Source of the DNA: a bacterium
GTDB taxonomy: Bacteria > Zhuqueibacterota > QNDG01 > JAFGCO01
Direction: 5' to 3'
Assembly: GCA_016932575.1 (NCBI GenBank)
Contig: JAFGCO010000007.1
Span: forward strand, 1-64,000
DNA: 64,000 bases
The notes beneath the pieces are model-generated. The model did not search any database, had not been told where the DNA came from, and was given only the letters and a program-made list of their open reading frames with translations. Both the position numbers and the translations under genes were made by a program. Shown here piece by piece: positions 8,335 through 18,253 of this stretch (positions are counted from its first letter, which is position 1; each line of letters opens with the position of its first letter).

Positions 8335-9006
8335 TTACTTTGAATTTTTCTCAATCCACCCATCCAGTAAATGGATAATCCGGTTCCCATATTCCGCTTT
8401 TTTCTCATCATGCGTCACCTGAATGATCGTCGTGCCTTCATCATTCAGTTTTTTCAGAAGATCCATGATTTCAAAACCCTGCCGGGAATTGAGATTCCCG
8501 GTGGGTTCATCCGCCAGAATGAGTTTGGGATTAATGATCAGTGCCCGGGCCACGGCCACCAGCTGCTGCTGCCCGCCTGAAAGCTGATTGGGGAAAAGAT
8601 CCTTTTTCGCCACAATATTGAACCGGTCCAGCATATCCGCAACAAGACTTTTTCGCTCTGCCCCCTTGACTTTTTTATAGAGCAGCGGGGTTTCCAGATT
8701 TTCATACACCGTTAACTCATCGATCAGATGATATTGCTGAAATACGAACCCAATGTGATGCTGATGCAGCTTGATTTTATCCTTCTCCTTCATTTGATGG
8801 ACTGGATGATCATAAAAATAATATTCTCCGCCGGACGCATCATCCAGCATGCCCAGGATATGCAGCAATGTGGACTTGCCCGCTCCGGAAGGCCCCATAA
8901 TCGTAATAAACTCACCTTCCTCAATCTCAAGATCAATATTCCTTAAAACCCATGTCTTGATAAATTTATTTTTATAATACTTCTCAATATCTTTCATTTT
9001 AATCAT
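8335..9006 (-). CDS. ABC transporter ATP-binding protein, LolD/MacB type
   Basis: A 223-residue ATPase predicted to energise FtsX-like permeases. Walker A is GPSGAGKST (about 38-46), the signature LSGGQQQLVAVARAL, Walker B LILADEPTGNL, and the H-loop histidine VTHD. The LolD/MacB subgroup feature DEPTGNL followed by NSRQG is present. AGGAG lies 7 bases before ATG 9006. It is the last gene of the export operon and the second ATPase in it, so the three permeases may pair with different ATPases. Confidence 0.88.
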   Translation of the reverse strand: MIKMKDIEKYYKNKFIKTWVLRNIDLEIEEGEFITIMGPSGAGKSTLLHILGMLDDASGGEYYFYDHPVHQMKEKDKIKLHQHHIGFVFQQYHLIDELTVYENLETPLLYKKVKGAERKSLVADMLDRFNIVAKKDLFPNQLSGGQQQLVAVARALIINPKLILADEPTGNLNSRQGFEIMDLLKKLNDEGTTIIQVTHDEKKAEYGNRIIHLLDGWIEKNSK

Positions 9007-9186
9007 AACTGCGCTCCTGTTTTTTCAGTAATTAATTTGTATGGATTTATTAATCTCACAACGATTTCATTTTTTAATCAAGTTTTTAAATGTTATTTTT
9101 AAACATGCTGATCTCCAATAATCGAAAAAAGAATAATGCAATACGCAGGGATCCTATAATGTCAAGATTAAGCCTACATATCGATT

Positions 9187-9906
9187 TTATTCGGCATTGA
9201 TCTCATACCCGCTATATGTCATCTCATTCACAAGTTTAATAGCCAGCAGCCAGGTTGCTTTCGTTCGGTTAAGAACAGGGAGCCAGTATTTATCATTAAT
9301 TTTAGCATATTCTATCAATTGCTTTCCGCCAGAACCATTGGAATTGTTATCCAGTTTTAAGGGTTCTCCTTCATATCGGATCAGGGTAAAATCTTTGGTA
9401 TCAATCCAGAGCTTCCCTTTTAACAAGTTTTCCTTTTTATTTATCGGCTTGACCTTAAGCAGATAAGCGGATCGCCCGTTCAATGTCTTTTTTCCAATCA
9501 GGTGAATATGATAATCATCCGGGGACAGAGAGGACAGAAGAGACTCGGTAAACAGTGTGTGCGAAATGTGTTCGTCAAGTTTCATATTGACACCGCTGCA
9601 TAAGTTTTCCTCTCGTTTTATCTCTATTTGTTCAATGATATCCGGACGTTTAAAATGAATTTGTTTTACAATAATCATCATTCCCATGACAGTGGACTTA
9701 AGCATCGTGGTTTGTTGCACTTTCAGGTTTTGAATAGAGTCATTAAAACTCCCTCTTGATTCTTCAATCCTATCCAGAATTTTTTCAATTGTGACTGATT
9801 TTTCGAATTGTCTGTCAGAAAATGGGATTGTCTTCTGGTTATCGGAAGCATGAATGGATACAAATCCTGAAAAAATTACCAATAACACTATGTTAAAAAT
9901 CTTCAT
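9187..9906 (-). CDS. Exported LolA/RseB-like lipoprotein-binding-fold protein
   Basis: A 239-residue protein with a signal peptide (residues 1-20). The strand-rich body has the order seen in LolA-fold proteins: EKILDRIEES near 40-50, QTTMLKSTVMGM, IHFKRPDIIEQIEI, then YLLKVKP, LWIDTKDFTLIRYEGEP and WLPVLNRTKA. Such proteins carry lipoproteins or sense envelope stress. It sits inside an operon of LolD-like ATPases and FtsX permeases, which supports a lipid- or lipoprotein-handling role. The exact family (LolA, or outer-membrane-lipoprotein-sorting type) is inferred from pattern only. Confidence 0.6.
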   Translation of the reverse strand: MKIFNIVLLVIFSGFVSIHASDNQKTIPFSDRQFEKSVTIEKILDRIEESRGSFNDSIQNLKVQQTTMLKSTVMGMMIIVKQIHFKRPDIIEQIEIKREENLCSGVNMKLDEHISHTLFTESLLSSLSPDDYHIHLIGKKTLNGRSAYLLKVKPINKKENLLKGKLWIDTKDFTLIRYEGEPLKLDNNSNGSGGKQLIEYAKINDKYWLPVLNRTKATWLLAIKLVNEMTYSGYEINAE

Positions 9907-10038
9907 TTTTTATTCACCTGTTTTTTATTCTCTTTTACACCCCTTAAGTTGTATTCGGCAGCTTTTTTCACTTCAAAATAATTACCTGTTTTCAGCCGTA
10001 CCTTGACCCATGTGCCATGCTCTCTGTACGAAGCAATC

Positions 10039-12402
10039 CTATTCATATCTCAAACTCTCGACAGGATTCGCTGTGGCCGCCCGAATGGTCTGCCAGCTTA
10101 CAGTGAGCAATGCAATGATTAAAGCAGCACCTCCGGCCAGGATAAAGGGCCAGATGGTTAAATCAATCCGATACGCAAAATTCTGTAGCCATTTTTTCAT
10201 GAAATAGTAAGCTATAGGCCAGGCAATAAAGTTTGCGATGATCACCCATTTTGAAAAATCCTTTGACAACATGAAAATAATACTGAACACAGAAGCCCCT
10301 AATACTTTTCGAATACCGATTTCACTGGTACGCTGCATTGAATTGAAGGATGCGAGACCCAGAAGGCCCAAACAGGAGATAAACACTGTCAATCCAGAAA
10401 AGTATTTTATAATCCTGCCTAATTTCTGTTCAGTACGATAATAATTATTAATATTGGTATCAAGAAAATGATATGAAAATGGACGGCCTGGCATATATTC
10501 ATTGTATTTTTTCCCAATGTATTTCAAGGTGGTTTGAATATCTGCTGATCCCATTTTGATATTGATATAACAAGGCCCATGGTACAAACTATAAATAAAT
10601 GGTGCAATTTTATTGTGTAGCGATTTGTTGTGAAAATCTTTAATCACCCCGACAATTGATCCTGTTTGGCCTTTATATGTGAATCGTTTTCCTACTGGAT
10701 TCTTAATTTCAAGGGATTTTACTGCTGTTTCATTCATGACAAATTGAGGTAAATCAGATGTTAAATCACGAGAGAAGAAAGACCCTTCGACCATGGTTAA
10801 TTTGAATGTGTGTAAATAATCATAATCAATGACATTATGGTGAAGCACAATTTCTGAATCAACAGTTCTGCCTTCCCAATCAACATCCGAAGACTGATCT
10901 GTTTCAGGGAAAAACGGAGCAAATGATTTCGAAACGCCTAATATGTTTGGATGATTCAATAATTCGCTTCTGATGCTTTCATAGTTGTTAGAAAATTTAC
11001 CATAACCATAAAAATAAATAATATTTTTATGATCATATCCCAAATCTTTGTTTTTCATGAATGAGAGTTGGTGATAAATGGCTAAAGATGCAATGATCAG
11101 AAAAATGGTAATGGTAAATTGCATAATAACCAATATCTTTCGCAAATGGACATGACCTATTTTGCCGGATCGTGCAGATATCTGTATGACTGCCAGGGGG
11201 TGCATGGATGAAAGATACAGTGCCGGATAGCTGCCAGCTATGACCCCTGTTATAATTGCCAGCAGGACAAGTCCGCCCCATAGTTTAAAATTTACAGCGA
11301 TATTCAATGATAACTGTTTTTCCGACAGATGATTAAACAAAGGCAGGAGCAGATCAGTAAAAACAAGTGCGATCAGTAATGCAATAATCGTTAATAAGAA
11401 TGCCTCTCCCCAAAATTGTAAAATAATATTTGTTTTTTTCGCACCTATGACTTTACGAACACCCACTTCTTTGGCTCTTTGAGCTGAGCGGGCTGTTGAA
11501 AGATTCATGTAATTAAAACAGGCAATGAGTAAAACACAAACAGCAATCGAGAGAAATATAAAGACATATATAGCGTTCCCCTGCTTATAATTACATGCAT
11601 CATCCTGGAAATCGGTGTACAGATGGATTTTTTTTAGTGGTTGAAGTTGGATTGTACTTTTTGATTGCGCATGGTATTCTTCAATAATTCCTGTTATTTT
11701 ATTGTTTATTTTTTTGGCTGAGACTGCTTTTGAAAGCTGGATATATGTTTTAATAGGTCCTTGCTCCCAGCTCTGTAAATCCTGTATAAACCACTCCTTC
11801 ATATTGACTACAGGAAAAATATAATCGAATTGGATGTGAGAGTTTTGTGGGATTTTAATGATCCCCGTCACCTCTAAATCTGTTTTATCTTTGGTTAATA
11901 TTTTACCAATAGGATTTTCATCTCCAAAATATTTTTTTGCCATTTTTTCGGTGATAACAACTGAATATCGGTTTTCAAATACAGTTTTCGGATTACCGTG
12001 AACAAAAGGAAACGAAAAAAGTGTAAAAAAGGATGGATCTGCGGCCGCCCATCGATCATTTGAAAAAGATCTTTCACCATAACGAATAAGCCAACCGGAA
12101 TATCCCCCCATATATCGGGTGAAATCAATGATCTCCGGATAACATTCTTTTAAAGCAGGCCCCAAAGCATTGGGAGCCTGGGCGGATCGAAGTATGCCAC
12201 TGGATGACGGAGTTACAATGACAACTCTGTAAATGGTATCTGCGTTTTTATGAAATCGATCAAAACCGACCTCATCCGATACCCACAATAAGATCAGGAT
12301 GGCACATGTCATTCCTATGGCAAATCCAAGTAAATTGATCACTGAAAAACTTTTATGTCGTAATAGATTCCGTAGAGCAATTTTTAAATAGTTATTAAAC
12401 AT
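10039..12402 (-). CDS. FtsX-like permease with two MacB periplasmic domains
   Basis: A 787-residue permease. The order is N-terminal helix (about 18-42), MacB-type periplasmic core (to about 280), three helices in an FtsX block with SARSAQRAKEVGVRKVIGA, a fourth helix, a second periplasmic region, then a second FtsX block with MQRTSEIGIRKVLGAS and a tail ending ATANPVESLRYE. It is typical of the 780-800 residue FtsX/MacB permeases of Bacteroidota-like genomes. TTGGAGGAATC precedes the ATG, the same leader as its truncated neighbour. It probably exports lipids, peptides or antibiotics with a LolD-like ATPase; the substrate is unknown. Confidence 0.87.
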   Translation of the reverse strand: MFNNYLKIALRNLLRHKSFSVINLLGFAIGMTCAILILLWVSDEVGFDRFHKNADTIYRVVIVTPSSSGILRSAQAPNALGPALKECYPEIIDFTRYMGGYSGWLIRYGERSFSNDRWAAADPSFFTLFSFPFVHGNPKTVFENRYSVVITEKMAKKYFGDENPIGKILTKDKTDLEVTGIIKIPQNSHIQFDYIFPVVNMKEWFIQDLQSWEQGPIKTYIQLSKAVSAKKINNKITGIIEEYHAQSKSTIQLQPLKKIHLYTDFQDDACNYKQGNAIYVFIFLSIAVCVLLIACFNYMNLSTARSAQRAKEVGVRKVIGAKKTNIILQFWGEAFLLTIIALLIALVFTDLLLPLFNHLSEKQLSLNIAVNFKLWGGLVLLAIITGVIAGSYPALYLSSMHPLAVIQISARSGKIGHVHLRKILVIMQFTITIFLIIASLAIYHQLSFMKNKDLGYDHKNIIYFYGYGKFSNNYESIRSELLNHPNILGVSKSFAPFFPETDQSSDVDWEGRTVDSEIVLHHNVIDYDYLHTFKLTMVEGSFFSRDLTSDLPQFVMNETAVKSLEIKNPVGKRFTYKGQTGSIVGVIKDFHNKSLHNKIAPFIYSLYHGPCYINIKMGSADIQTTLKYIGKKYNEYMPGRPFSYHFLDTNINNYYRTEQKLGRIIKYFSGLTVFISCLGLLGLASFNSMQRTSEIGIRKVLGASVFSIIFMLSKDFSKWVIIANFIAWPIAYYFMKKWLQNFAYRIDLTIWPFILAGGAALIIALLTVSWQTIRAATANPVESLRYE

Positions 12403-12474
12403 GATTCCTCCAAATTAGCCTGGGTCATGTGGTTTTTTCCGCCATGCTCCATGCGCTTCACTCTATATGCTATC

Positions 12475-13002
12475 CTACTCATACCGGAGTGATTCTGTGG
12501 GATTGGCCGTGGCCGCACGGATTGCCTGCCAGCCTGCAGTGAGTAATGCAATGACCAGTGCGAGTGCTCCCGCAAGAGCAAACATCCACCAGCTCATCTT
12601 AATGCGGTAGGGGAAATTTTGCAACCACCCACTGATAACAAAGTTCGCTATGGGCAGTGTAATGAGACTTGCTATCATGACTGAAAATATTGAATCTCTC
12701 GATAACAGCAGAAGAATATTTGGAACAGAAGCGCCCAGCGTTTTTCGGATTCCAATCTCTTTCGTGCGCTTCACGGCCATCAGCGCTGTCAATCCAAGAA
12801 GTCCTAATGAAGCCAATATGATAGCAAGCACGGCAAATGTTGTAACAATTTGTAACATTTGTTCTTCTTTTCTATAACTATTGCGATACATTTCTTCTAC
12901 AAAATGATATTCAAAGGGAAAAGTCGGAAATACCTTGTTCCATTCCTGCTTTAAATAACCTAAACTGTTCTGAATATCATTTGAATGAACACGCGCCGTC
13001 AC
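12475..13002 (-). pseudogene. C-terminal part of an FtsX-like permease interrupted by an in-frame TAG
   Basis: This 175-codon frame continues the gene at 13027-14886 in the same frame; only the TAG at 13027-13029 separates them. Between the TAG and the first possible start here the codons still read PDWGNKNF, so no frameshift is present. It contains the second FtsX block (AVKRTKEIGIRKTLGAS) and the ATANPTESLRYE tail. Alone it would lack the ATPase-coupling first half. Internal initiation at GTG 13002 has no ribosome site, so it is probably not made unless the TAG is read through. Confidence 0.75.
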
Positions 13003-13026
13003 AAAATTTTTATTGCCCCAGTCCGG

Positions 13027-14886
13027 CTATTGTACGAAAATTAGTGGCTTGATTTTGTTTTGAAGGGAATTAAAGTGAATGTCTTGAATCACGCCCACAA
13101 CCGTAAACAAATTGGATGCAAAGGCAAATCTGAAACGCTTACCGATCGGATTGTCCCATCCGAATTGTTTTGCGGCTGTCTCATTGATAATTGCAGTTCC
13201 GGTTTGATCTGTACGCATGGTTTTTGAAAAATTACGGCCCTTATCAAAAGGTATCTGATATGTGTTGAAAAAATCCTCACTCACATTTCTGGTAATGACC
13301 ATCTCAATTCGATCGGACTTAGACCCCCCCTCAGGAATCACACTAAATTGATTTGGGAAGTATGATCCTGGTATATTCTCAGAAAAGGCCGCTGTAACAA
13401 TTCCATGAGTTTGTCCCTGGTTGTTAATAAGCTCTGTAAAAAGATCTATTTTTTGTTCATTCGTTTTTTCAACAGGATGGGTGTTTGTGGAAATGGCAAT
13501 CAAATTCTCGGATTGAAAACCTAAACTATGATTTTTCATAAAAAAAATCTGATACGTTACCGCAATGACACCGAATATAAGTGCAATCGTAATTCCCAAT
13601 TGAATGGTAACCAGTAAATGACGCAGCTTGATAAAACCAAATATCTTGTTGCGTTCTTTTCTTAAGATGACAGCCGGTTTATCGGCTGAAAAAAGGAGGG
13701 CCGGATACAATCCATTCATCACACCCAGTGTTATTCCGAAAATAACGGTAAAAATTAAGAATCCAATGTCATTGAATTGACGAAGATTCAATGGTTGTTG
13801 AATATATTTATTAAAATATGGAAGTAAAAATTGCAGCAGTATATAACCCATAATCAATGCACAAAAGGTTGTAATAATAGATTCACCGAAAAATTGTTGA
13901 ATGAGTTGCCATCGATTTGCTCCGGCTACTTTCCGAGCACCAATTTCTTTCTGGCGTTCTGCATGTTTTGCTATTGACATATTGATGAAATTGATACTTG
14001 CGATAGCCAGGATGGTACCTGCAATCAGGAAAAAAATGGATAATATAAACTTTGAAACAGCAGGGAAAGTATCACTGCGAATTTCAGTATTTGTATGAAT
14101 ATCTTTCAATGGTTGAAGGCCCAGTTCAATCCGGCCTTTTAAAAAGTCTGGCAGATATTTTTTCAAAAATACCGGGAATTGGGCATTCAATGTTTGAGGT
14201 GATAAATCGGAGGAAAATTCAACAAAAGTTTCAATCCCCATTGAATACCATTTTGCTTCCTCTCCTGGTAAAATGTAACGATATGCCAGATCATCACATA
14301 TAAAAGCATCAAATTGAAAGCTGGAATTGGCAGGAATATCTTCCATGACTCCAGCGATAACAAGTTTAAGATTCTTATGTACTGTAACAGTTTTCCCGAT
14401 TGGAGAAATATCACCAAAAAGTTTTTTTGTCAGACGTTTGGTAATAATTACGGAGTGAATATTTTGCGATAGCAATTTCTGTGATCCGACAATAAACGGG
14501 AAGTCAAACACATCGAAAAAATTGGGGGAGGCAAACAATATCTTTTCGCGAAAAGTATGTGCATCGACTTTTATTTCATCTTCTCTCATTGTAAGAATGC
14601 TGACAACGTTTTTCAGGTCTGAATAATCGTTTAATAACGCTTTTGGCAGAGCATGAGGTGTTGCTGAGTTTTTTACATTGCCGGATGATTCATTTTCAAT
14701 TCTGTAAATGCGGTAAATATTTTCATGATTTTTGTGAAACCTGTCGAAACTCATTTCGTGTTTAACGTAAACGCTGATGAGTAAAAAGCAGGCAATGCCA
14801 ATAGCCAAGCCGCCAATATTGATCATGGAATACATTTTCTGTCGCATCATTTTTCGGATGGCGATTTTCATATAATTTTTAAACAT
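13027..14886 (-). pseudogene. N-terminal part (619 residues) of an FtsX-like permease ended early by TAG
   Basis: It holds the first helix, the MacB periplasmic domain, the first FtsX block (KHAERQKEIGARKVAGA) and most of the second periplasmic domain, ending IKPLIFVQ-TAG. The intact paralogues on both sides continue past this point for about 180 residues. The TGGAGGAATC ribosome site and ATG are intact, so the truncated product may be made. A single C-to-T change of a CAG codon would explain the TAG. TAG ends aspS and the TonB-dependent receptor gene here, so it is a normal stop in this genome. Recent inactivation or a sequencing error are both possible. Confidence 0.75.
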
Positions 14887-14972
14887 GATTCCTCCAAAAT
14901 TCGCATGGCGCAGAGTCCTGAACGCTTAATTTTTGATGATTTAATTCTTTTTACTCTTTACTCCATGCCCTC

Positions 14973-17357
14973 TCATTCATACCGTAGCGCCTCCACCGGA
15001 TTCGCCGTCGCTGCCCGAATCGCCTGCCAGCTGACTGTAATCAAAGCAATGACAAGCGCAATTGCTCCTGCCAGCAAGAATGTCCACCAGCCGATATTAA
15101 TACGATAAGCAAAATTCTCAAGCCATTGATTCATGACATAATAAGTCACAGGCCAAGCGATAACATTTGAAAAGACAATCCACAATAAATAATTCTTTGA
15201 AATCAGAAAAATAATATCTAAAACAGATGCGCCTAAAACCTTATGTACACCAATATCTTTAAATTTTTGTTCAATGGTAAATGCTGTTAATCCATAAAGT
15301 CCGAGACATGCAATTAATATTGCCAAAAAAGAAAAAGTATTGAATAACGTCCCCATCCGCTGTTCAGCCTGATAACCGGCATTTAATTTCTCATCCAGAA
15401 AATAAAAGTCAAAAGGTTCGGCCGGAAAGATGTCTCGCCACATGTTTTCTATATAAGCCAGACTCTGACGAATTGAATTGCCTTGAAGCCGGATGGATAT
15501 GATTCGATAAAACATGTTCTCTTCTTCCGGGTCCGGATCCGGAATTCTGATAATCATCGGTTCAATGACATGATGCAGAGTACTAAAATGAAAATCTTTC
15601 ACAATCCCGATGATCTTTCCCGGGCGGCCGCTCCAAAAAGTGATATCTGTTCCAACCGGCGATTCGAGCCCCATTTCTTCGGCTGCTGCTTCATTGAGCA
15701 GATAGGAACTGGTTTGATCGCTCACAAATTGGTCTGAAAAAAACCGGCCGGATTTCATTTTGATTTTATACGATTCTGCAAAATCAAAATCCACATGCAA
15801 TACCCAGGTTGTGAACTTCCCCTGTTTACCCATCCAATGCACACTCTCCGTCTTACCCAATCCACCGGCTTCTACGGATTGTGAACGGCAGACACTGAGT
15901 ATGTTCGGATTTTCCAGAAGTTTATTTTTATATATATCATATTGACCGGATATGTCTCCTTTGACTTTCAGACAAACCATATTATCCTTATTATATCCCA
16001 GATTACTGTTTTGAATGTATTTCAGCTGATTGAATACAATAAGCGTACATACGATAATTATAATAGACATGGAAAACTGAAAAATGATCAATCCTCTCTG
16101 CAGCGAAAAACCCTCTTTATGGTGTTGAAATCTTCCCTTAATAACCTGAACGGGTTGAAATCCGGAGATAAAAAAAGCCGGATAAAGGCCGGAGACAACA
16201 CTGGTTATAATTATTGTAAACAGAATTGTAAATAAGAATTGCAGACTTAAAAAATTCACAAAGAGCGATTTTCCTGACAGTTGATTAAGAACCGGAATAA
16301 GCAGTTCGACCATAAGCAGGGCGCAACCCAAAGCAATCAAAGTGATAATAAATGTTTCTCCAAAATACTGTTGGATCAAATGAGGCCGTTGTGCACCGAC
16401 CACTTTTTGTATACCAATTTCTCTGGCCCGTTTGAGAGAAAGCGCATTATTAAGATTCATATAATTGATGCACGCAATCAGCAGGATGATGCCGCCAATC
16501 ACACTGAATATGGTGACATACTTGATATCACCTGCGGCTGAAAAGAATGCGATATTGCCGGAACGAAGATGAATCTTGGTCAACGGATGAAGCACATAGC
16601 TGATACGATCCTCTCTGTAATGACGCCTTTTGCATTCCATAGCCTTTTTCTCAATTTCATGAATATCCGCATTCTCCTGTATGTGAATATAGGTATGCAC
16701 ATTCTGGTTGGACCAGGAGTCCCAGTATACACCGCCATAGGTTTCCACAAGATCAATCGAAGCCATCATCTCTCTCTTGAAACTGGAATTCCGGGGCAGA
16801 TTCTCTAATATTCCCGTCACTTTCATGATTCTTTTCTGACCGAGAAGTGTCATTGTGATGGATTCCCCGATCGGATTGCCTTCTCCAAAATATTTCCGGC
16901 ACATTCGTTCTGTCATGACAATGCAATTGGGATCCTGAAAAGCAGACCACGGATCCCCTTCTTTAAAATCAAAGGAAAAAATATTGAAGAATTGTGATTC
17001 AACCAGTGTGATGTTTTCTTCGAAACCTTTATTTTGATATTGAAAATAGGCTTTAAAAGATTCAGGAAGTTGTCCAACTGAAGTTGCTTCGATCACTTCC
17101 GGCAGATCGGCCTTAAGCGCAGGTGCCAGCATCTTGGTTGTCACTGCGCTTAATTTGTTATTGTCGTTTCGCAGGACAAGATAAATATTTTCGGCACGCT
17201 TGTGAAATCGGTCATAGGAAAGTTCATCCTGCACCCAAAGCATAATAAGAATGAAACAGGTCAGGCCGATGGCCAGGCCCAGGATGTTGATCGCTGTAAA
17301 CTTTTTATGTTTAACTAAATTGCGAACTGCGATTTTCAAATAATTTTTCAACATCAT
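14973..17357 (-). CDS. FtsX-like permease with two MacB periplasmic domains
   Basis: A 794-residue paralogue of the permease at 10039-12402: N-terminal helix about 20-43, periplasmic core, first FtsX block with SLKRAREIGIQKVVGAQ, second core, and second block with EQKFKDIGVHKVLGASV ending ATANPVEALRYE. The gene starts 17 bp after the stop of the LolD-like ATPase at 17375-18064, so this ATPase and permease are probably the core pair of the operon. Its start, ATG 17357 or the next ATG, has only a weak ribosome site, suggesting coupling. The substrate is not deducible. Confidence 0.88.
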   Translation of the reverse strand: MMLKNYLKIAVRNLVKHKKFTAINILGLAIGLTCFILIMLWVQDELSYDRFHKRAENIYLVLRNDNNKLSAVTTKMLAPALKADLPEVIEATSVGQLPESFKAYFQYQNKGFEENITLVESQFFNIFSFDFKEGDPWSAFQDPNCIVMTERMCRKYFGEGNPIGESITMTLLGQKRIMKVTGILENLPRNSSFKREMMASIDLVETYGGVYWDSWSNQNVHTYIHIQENADIHEIEKKAMECKRRHYREDRISYVLHPLTKIHLRSGNIAFFSAAGDIKYVTIFSVIGGIILLIACINYMNLNNALSLKRAREIGIQKVVGAQRPHLIQQYFGETFIITLIALGCALLMVELLIPVLNQLSGKSLFVNFLSLQFLFTILFTIIITSVVSGLYPAFFISGFQPVQVIKGRFQHHKEGFSLQRGLIIFQFSMSIIIIVCTLIVFNQLKYIQNSNLGYNKDNMVCLKVKGDISGQYDIYKNKLLENPNILSVCRSQSVEAGGLGKTESVHWMGKQGKFTTWVLHVDFDFAESYKIKMKSGRFFSDQFVSDQTSSYLLNEAAAEEMGLESPVGTDITFWSGRPGKIIGIVKDFHFSTLHHVIEPMIIRIPDPDPEEENMFYRIISIRLQGNSIRQSLAYIENMWRDIFPAEPFDFYFLDEKLNAGYQAEQRMGTLFNTFSFLAILIACLGLYGLTAFTIEQKFKDIGVHKVLGASVLDIIFLISKNYLLWIVFSNVIAWPVTYYVMNQWLENFAYRINIGWWTFLLAGAIALVIALITVSWQAIRAATANPVEALRYE

Positions 17358-17374
17358 TTTTTCTCTGAAAAAAG

Positions 17375-18064
17375 TTATACATGAAACTTTCCATTTAAAT
17401 TCTCACTGACGATATGACCGTCAAAAAGATGCACAACACGATGGCCGTACTCGGCATAGGTCGGGGAGTGGGTTACCATAACAATGGTTGTTCCGGATTC
17501 ATTCAGATCCAGGAGCATTTTCATTACTTCTTCGCCATGTGATGAATCCAGATTACCTGTGGGTTCATCTGCAAGAATGAGCTTGGGATTTCCAACCACT
17601 GCCCGGGCCACAGCCACACGTTGCTGCTGGCCGCCCGATAGCTGCTGGGGAAAATGGTTTCTCCGATGCATGATCTGCATTTGCTCCATCACTTCATTCA
17701 CCCGTTTTTTCCGTTCGGAAGCGGACACTTTTTGATATAATAAGGGCAATTCGATGTTTTCAAAAACCGTCAGCTCATCAATCAGATTAAAACTTTGAAA
17801 AACAAATCCGATATTGTGTTTGCGTAGATTGGCCCGTTTCCGTTCTGAATACTTGGACACTTCATGATCCAGAAAATGGTACATCCCATCCGTAGGATTG
17901 TCCAGCAAACCAATCAGATTTAATAAAGTGGATTTGCCACACCCGGAAGGTCCCATAATGGAAACAAATTCACCTTCCTTAACCTCAAAATTGACGTTAT
18001 TCAGGGCCGTGGTCTCCACTTCTTCCGTGGTATAAATCTTTTTTAAATTTTCTGTTTTAATCAT
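17375..18064 (-). CDS. ABC transporter ATP-binding protein, LolD/MacB type
   Basis: A 229-residue ATPase: Walker A GPSGCGKST (about 38-46), Q-loop FVFQSFNL, signature LSGGQQQRVAVARAV, Walker B LILADEPTGNLD and H-loop VTHS. All catalytic motifs are intact. AGGAG sits 7 bases before ATG 18064. It lies between the membrane-fusion protein gene and the first permease, the normal order in MacA-MacB-like systems, although here ATPase and permease are separate proteins. Confidence 0.9.
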   Translation of the reverse strand: MIKTENLKKIYTTEEVETTALNNVNFEVKEGEFVSIMGPSGCGKSTLLNLIGLLDNPTDGMYHFLDHEVSKYSERKRANLRKHNIGFVFQSFNLIDELTVFENIELPLLYQKVSASERKKRVNEVMEQMQIMHRRNHFPQQLSGGQQQRVAVARAVVGNPKLILADEPTGNLDSSHGEEVMKMLLDLNESGTTIVMVTHSPTYAEYGHRVVHLFDGHIVSENLNGKFHV

Positions 18065-18168
18065 GATACTGCTCCTGGTTTGTTCATCTTTATATTCATT
18101 CTATTCTTTGGCCTTGGTTCTTATTTCTTGGTTTTTGCTTCTTATTTTTTGTTTCTTCTTCCTACTTT

Positions 18169-18253
18169 CGACTCTATGACTCAATGACTTGACAACCCAA
18201 GGACTCAATCACTCAACATTTCCTCTATTTCCCTTATTTCCATTCTTTGACCT
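18169..18253. repeat. Dispersed GACTC-rich intergenic repeat, copy 2
   Basis: It shares CGACTCTATGAC, CAATGACT, ACTCAA and TTTCCTCTAT.TCCCTTAT, in order, with 6405-6480. Like the first copy it lies next to the stop codon of a minus-strand gene (18254). Shorter word-like spacers follow other genes of this operon (12421-12474 and 14905-14972) but are not clear copies. Confidence 0.55.

Noticed and set aside
13027-13029. TAG recoding (for example pyrrolysine)
   Set aside because: TAG ends aspS and the TonB-dependent receptor gene, and no tRNA or insertion machinery was seen.
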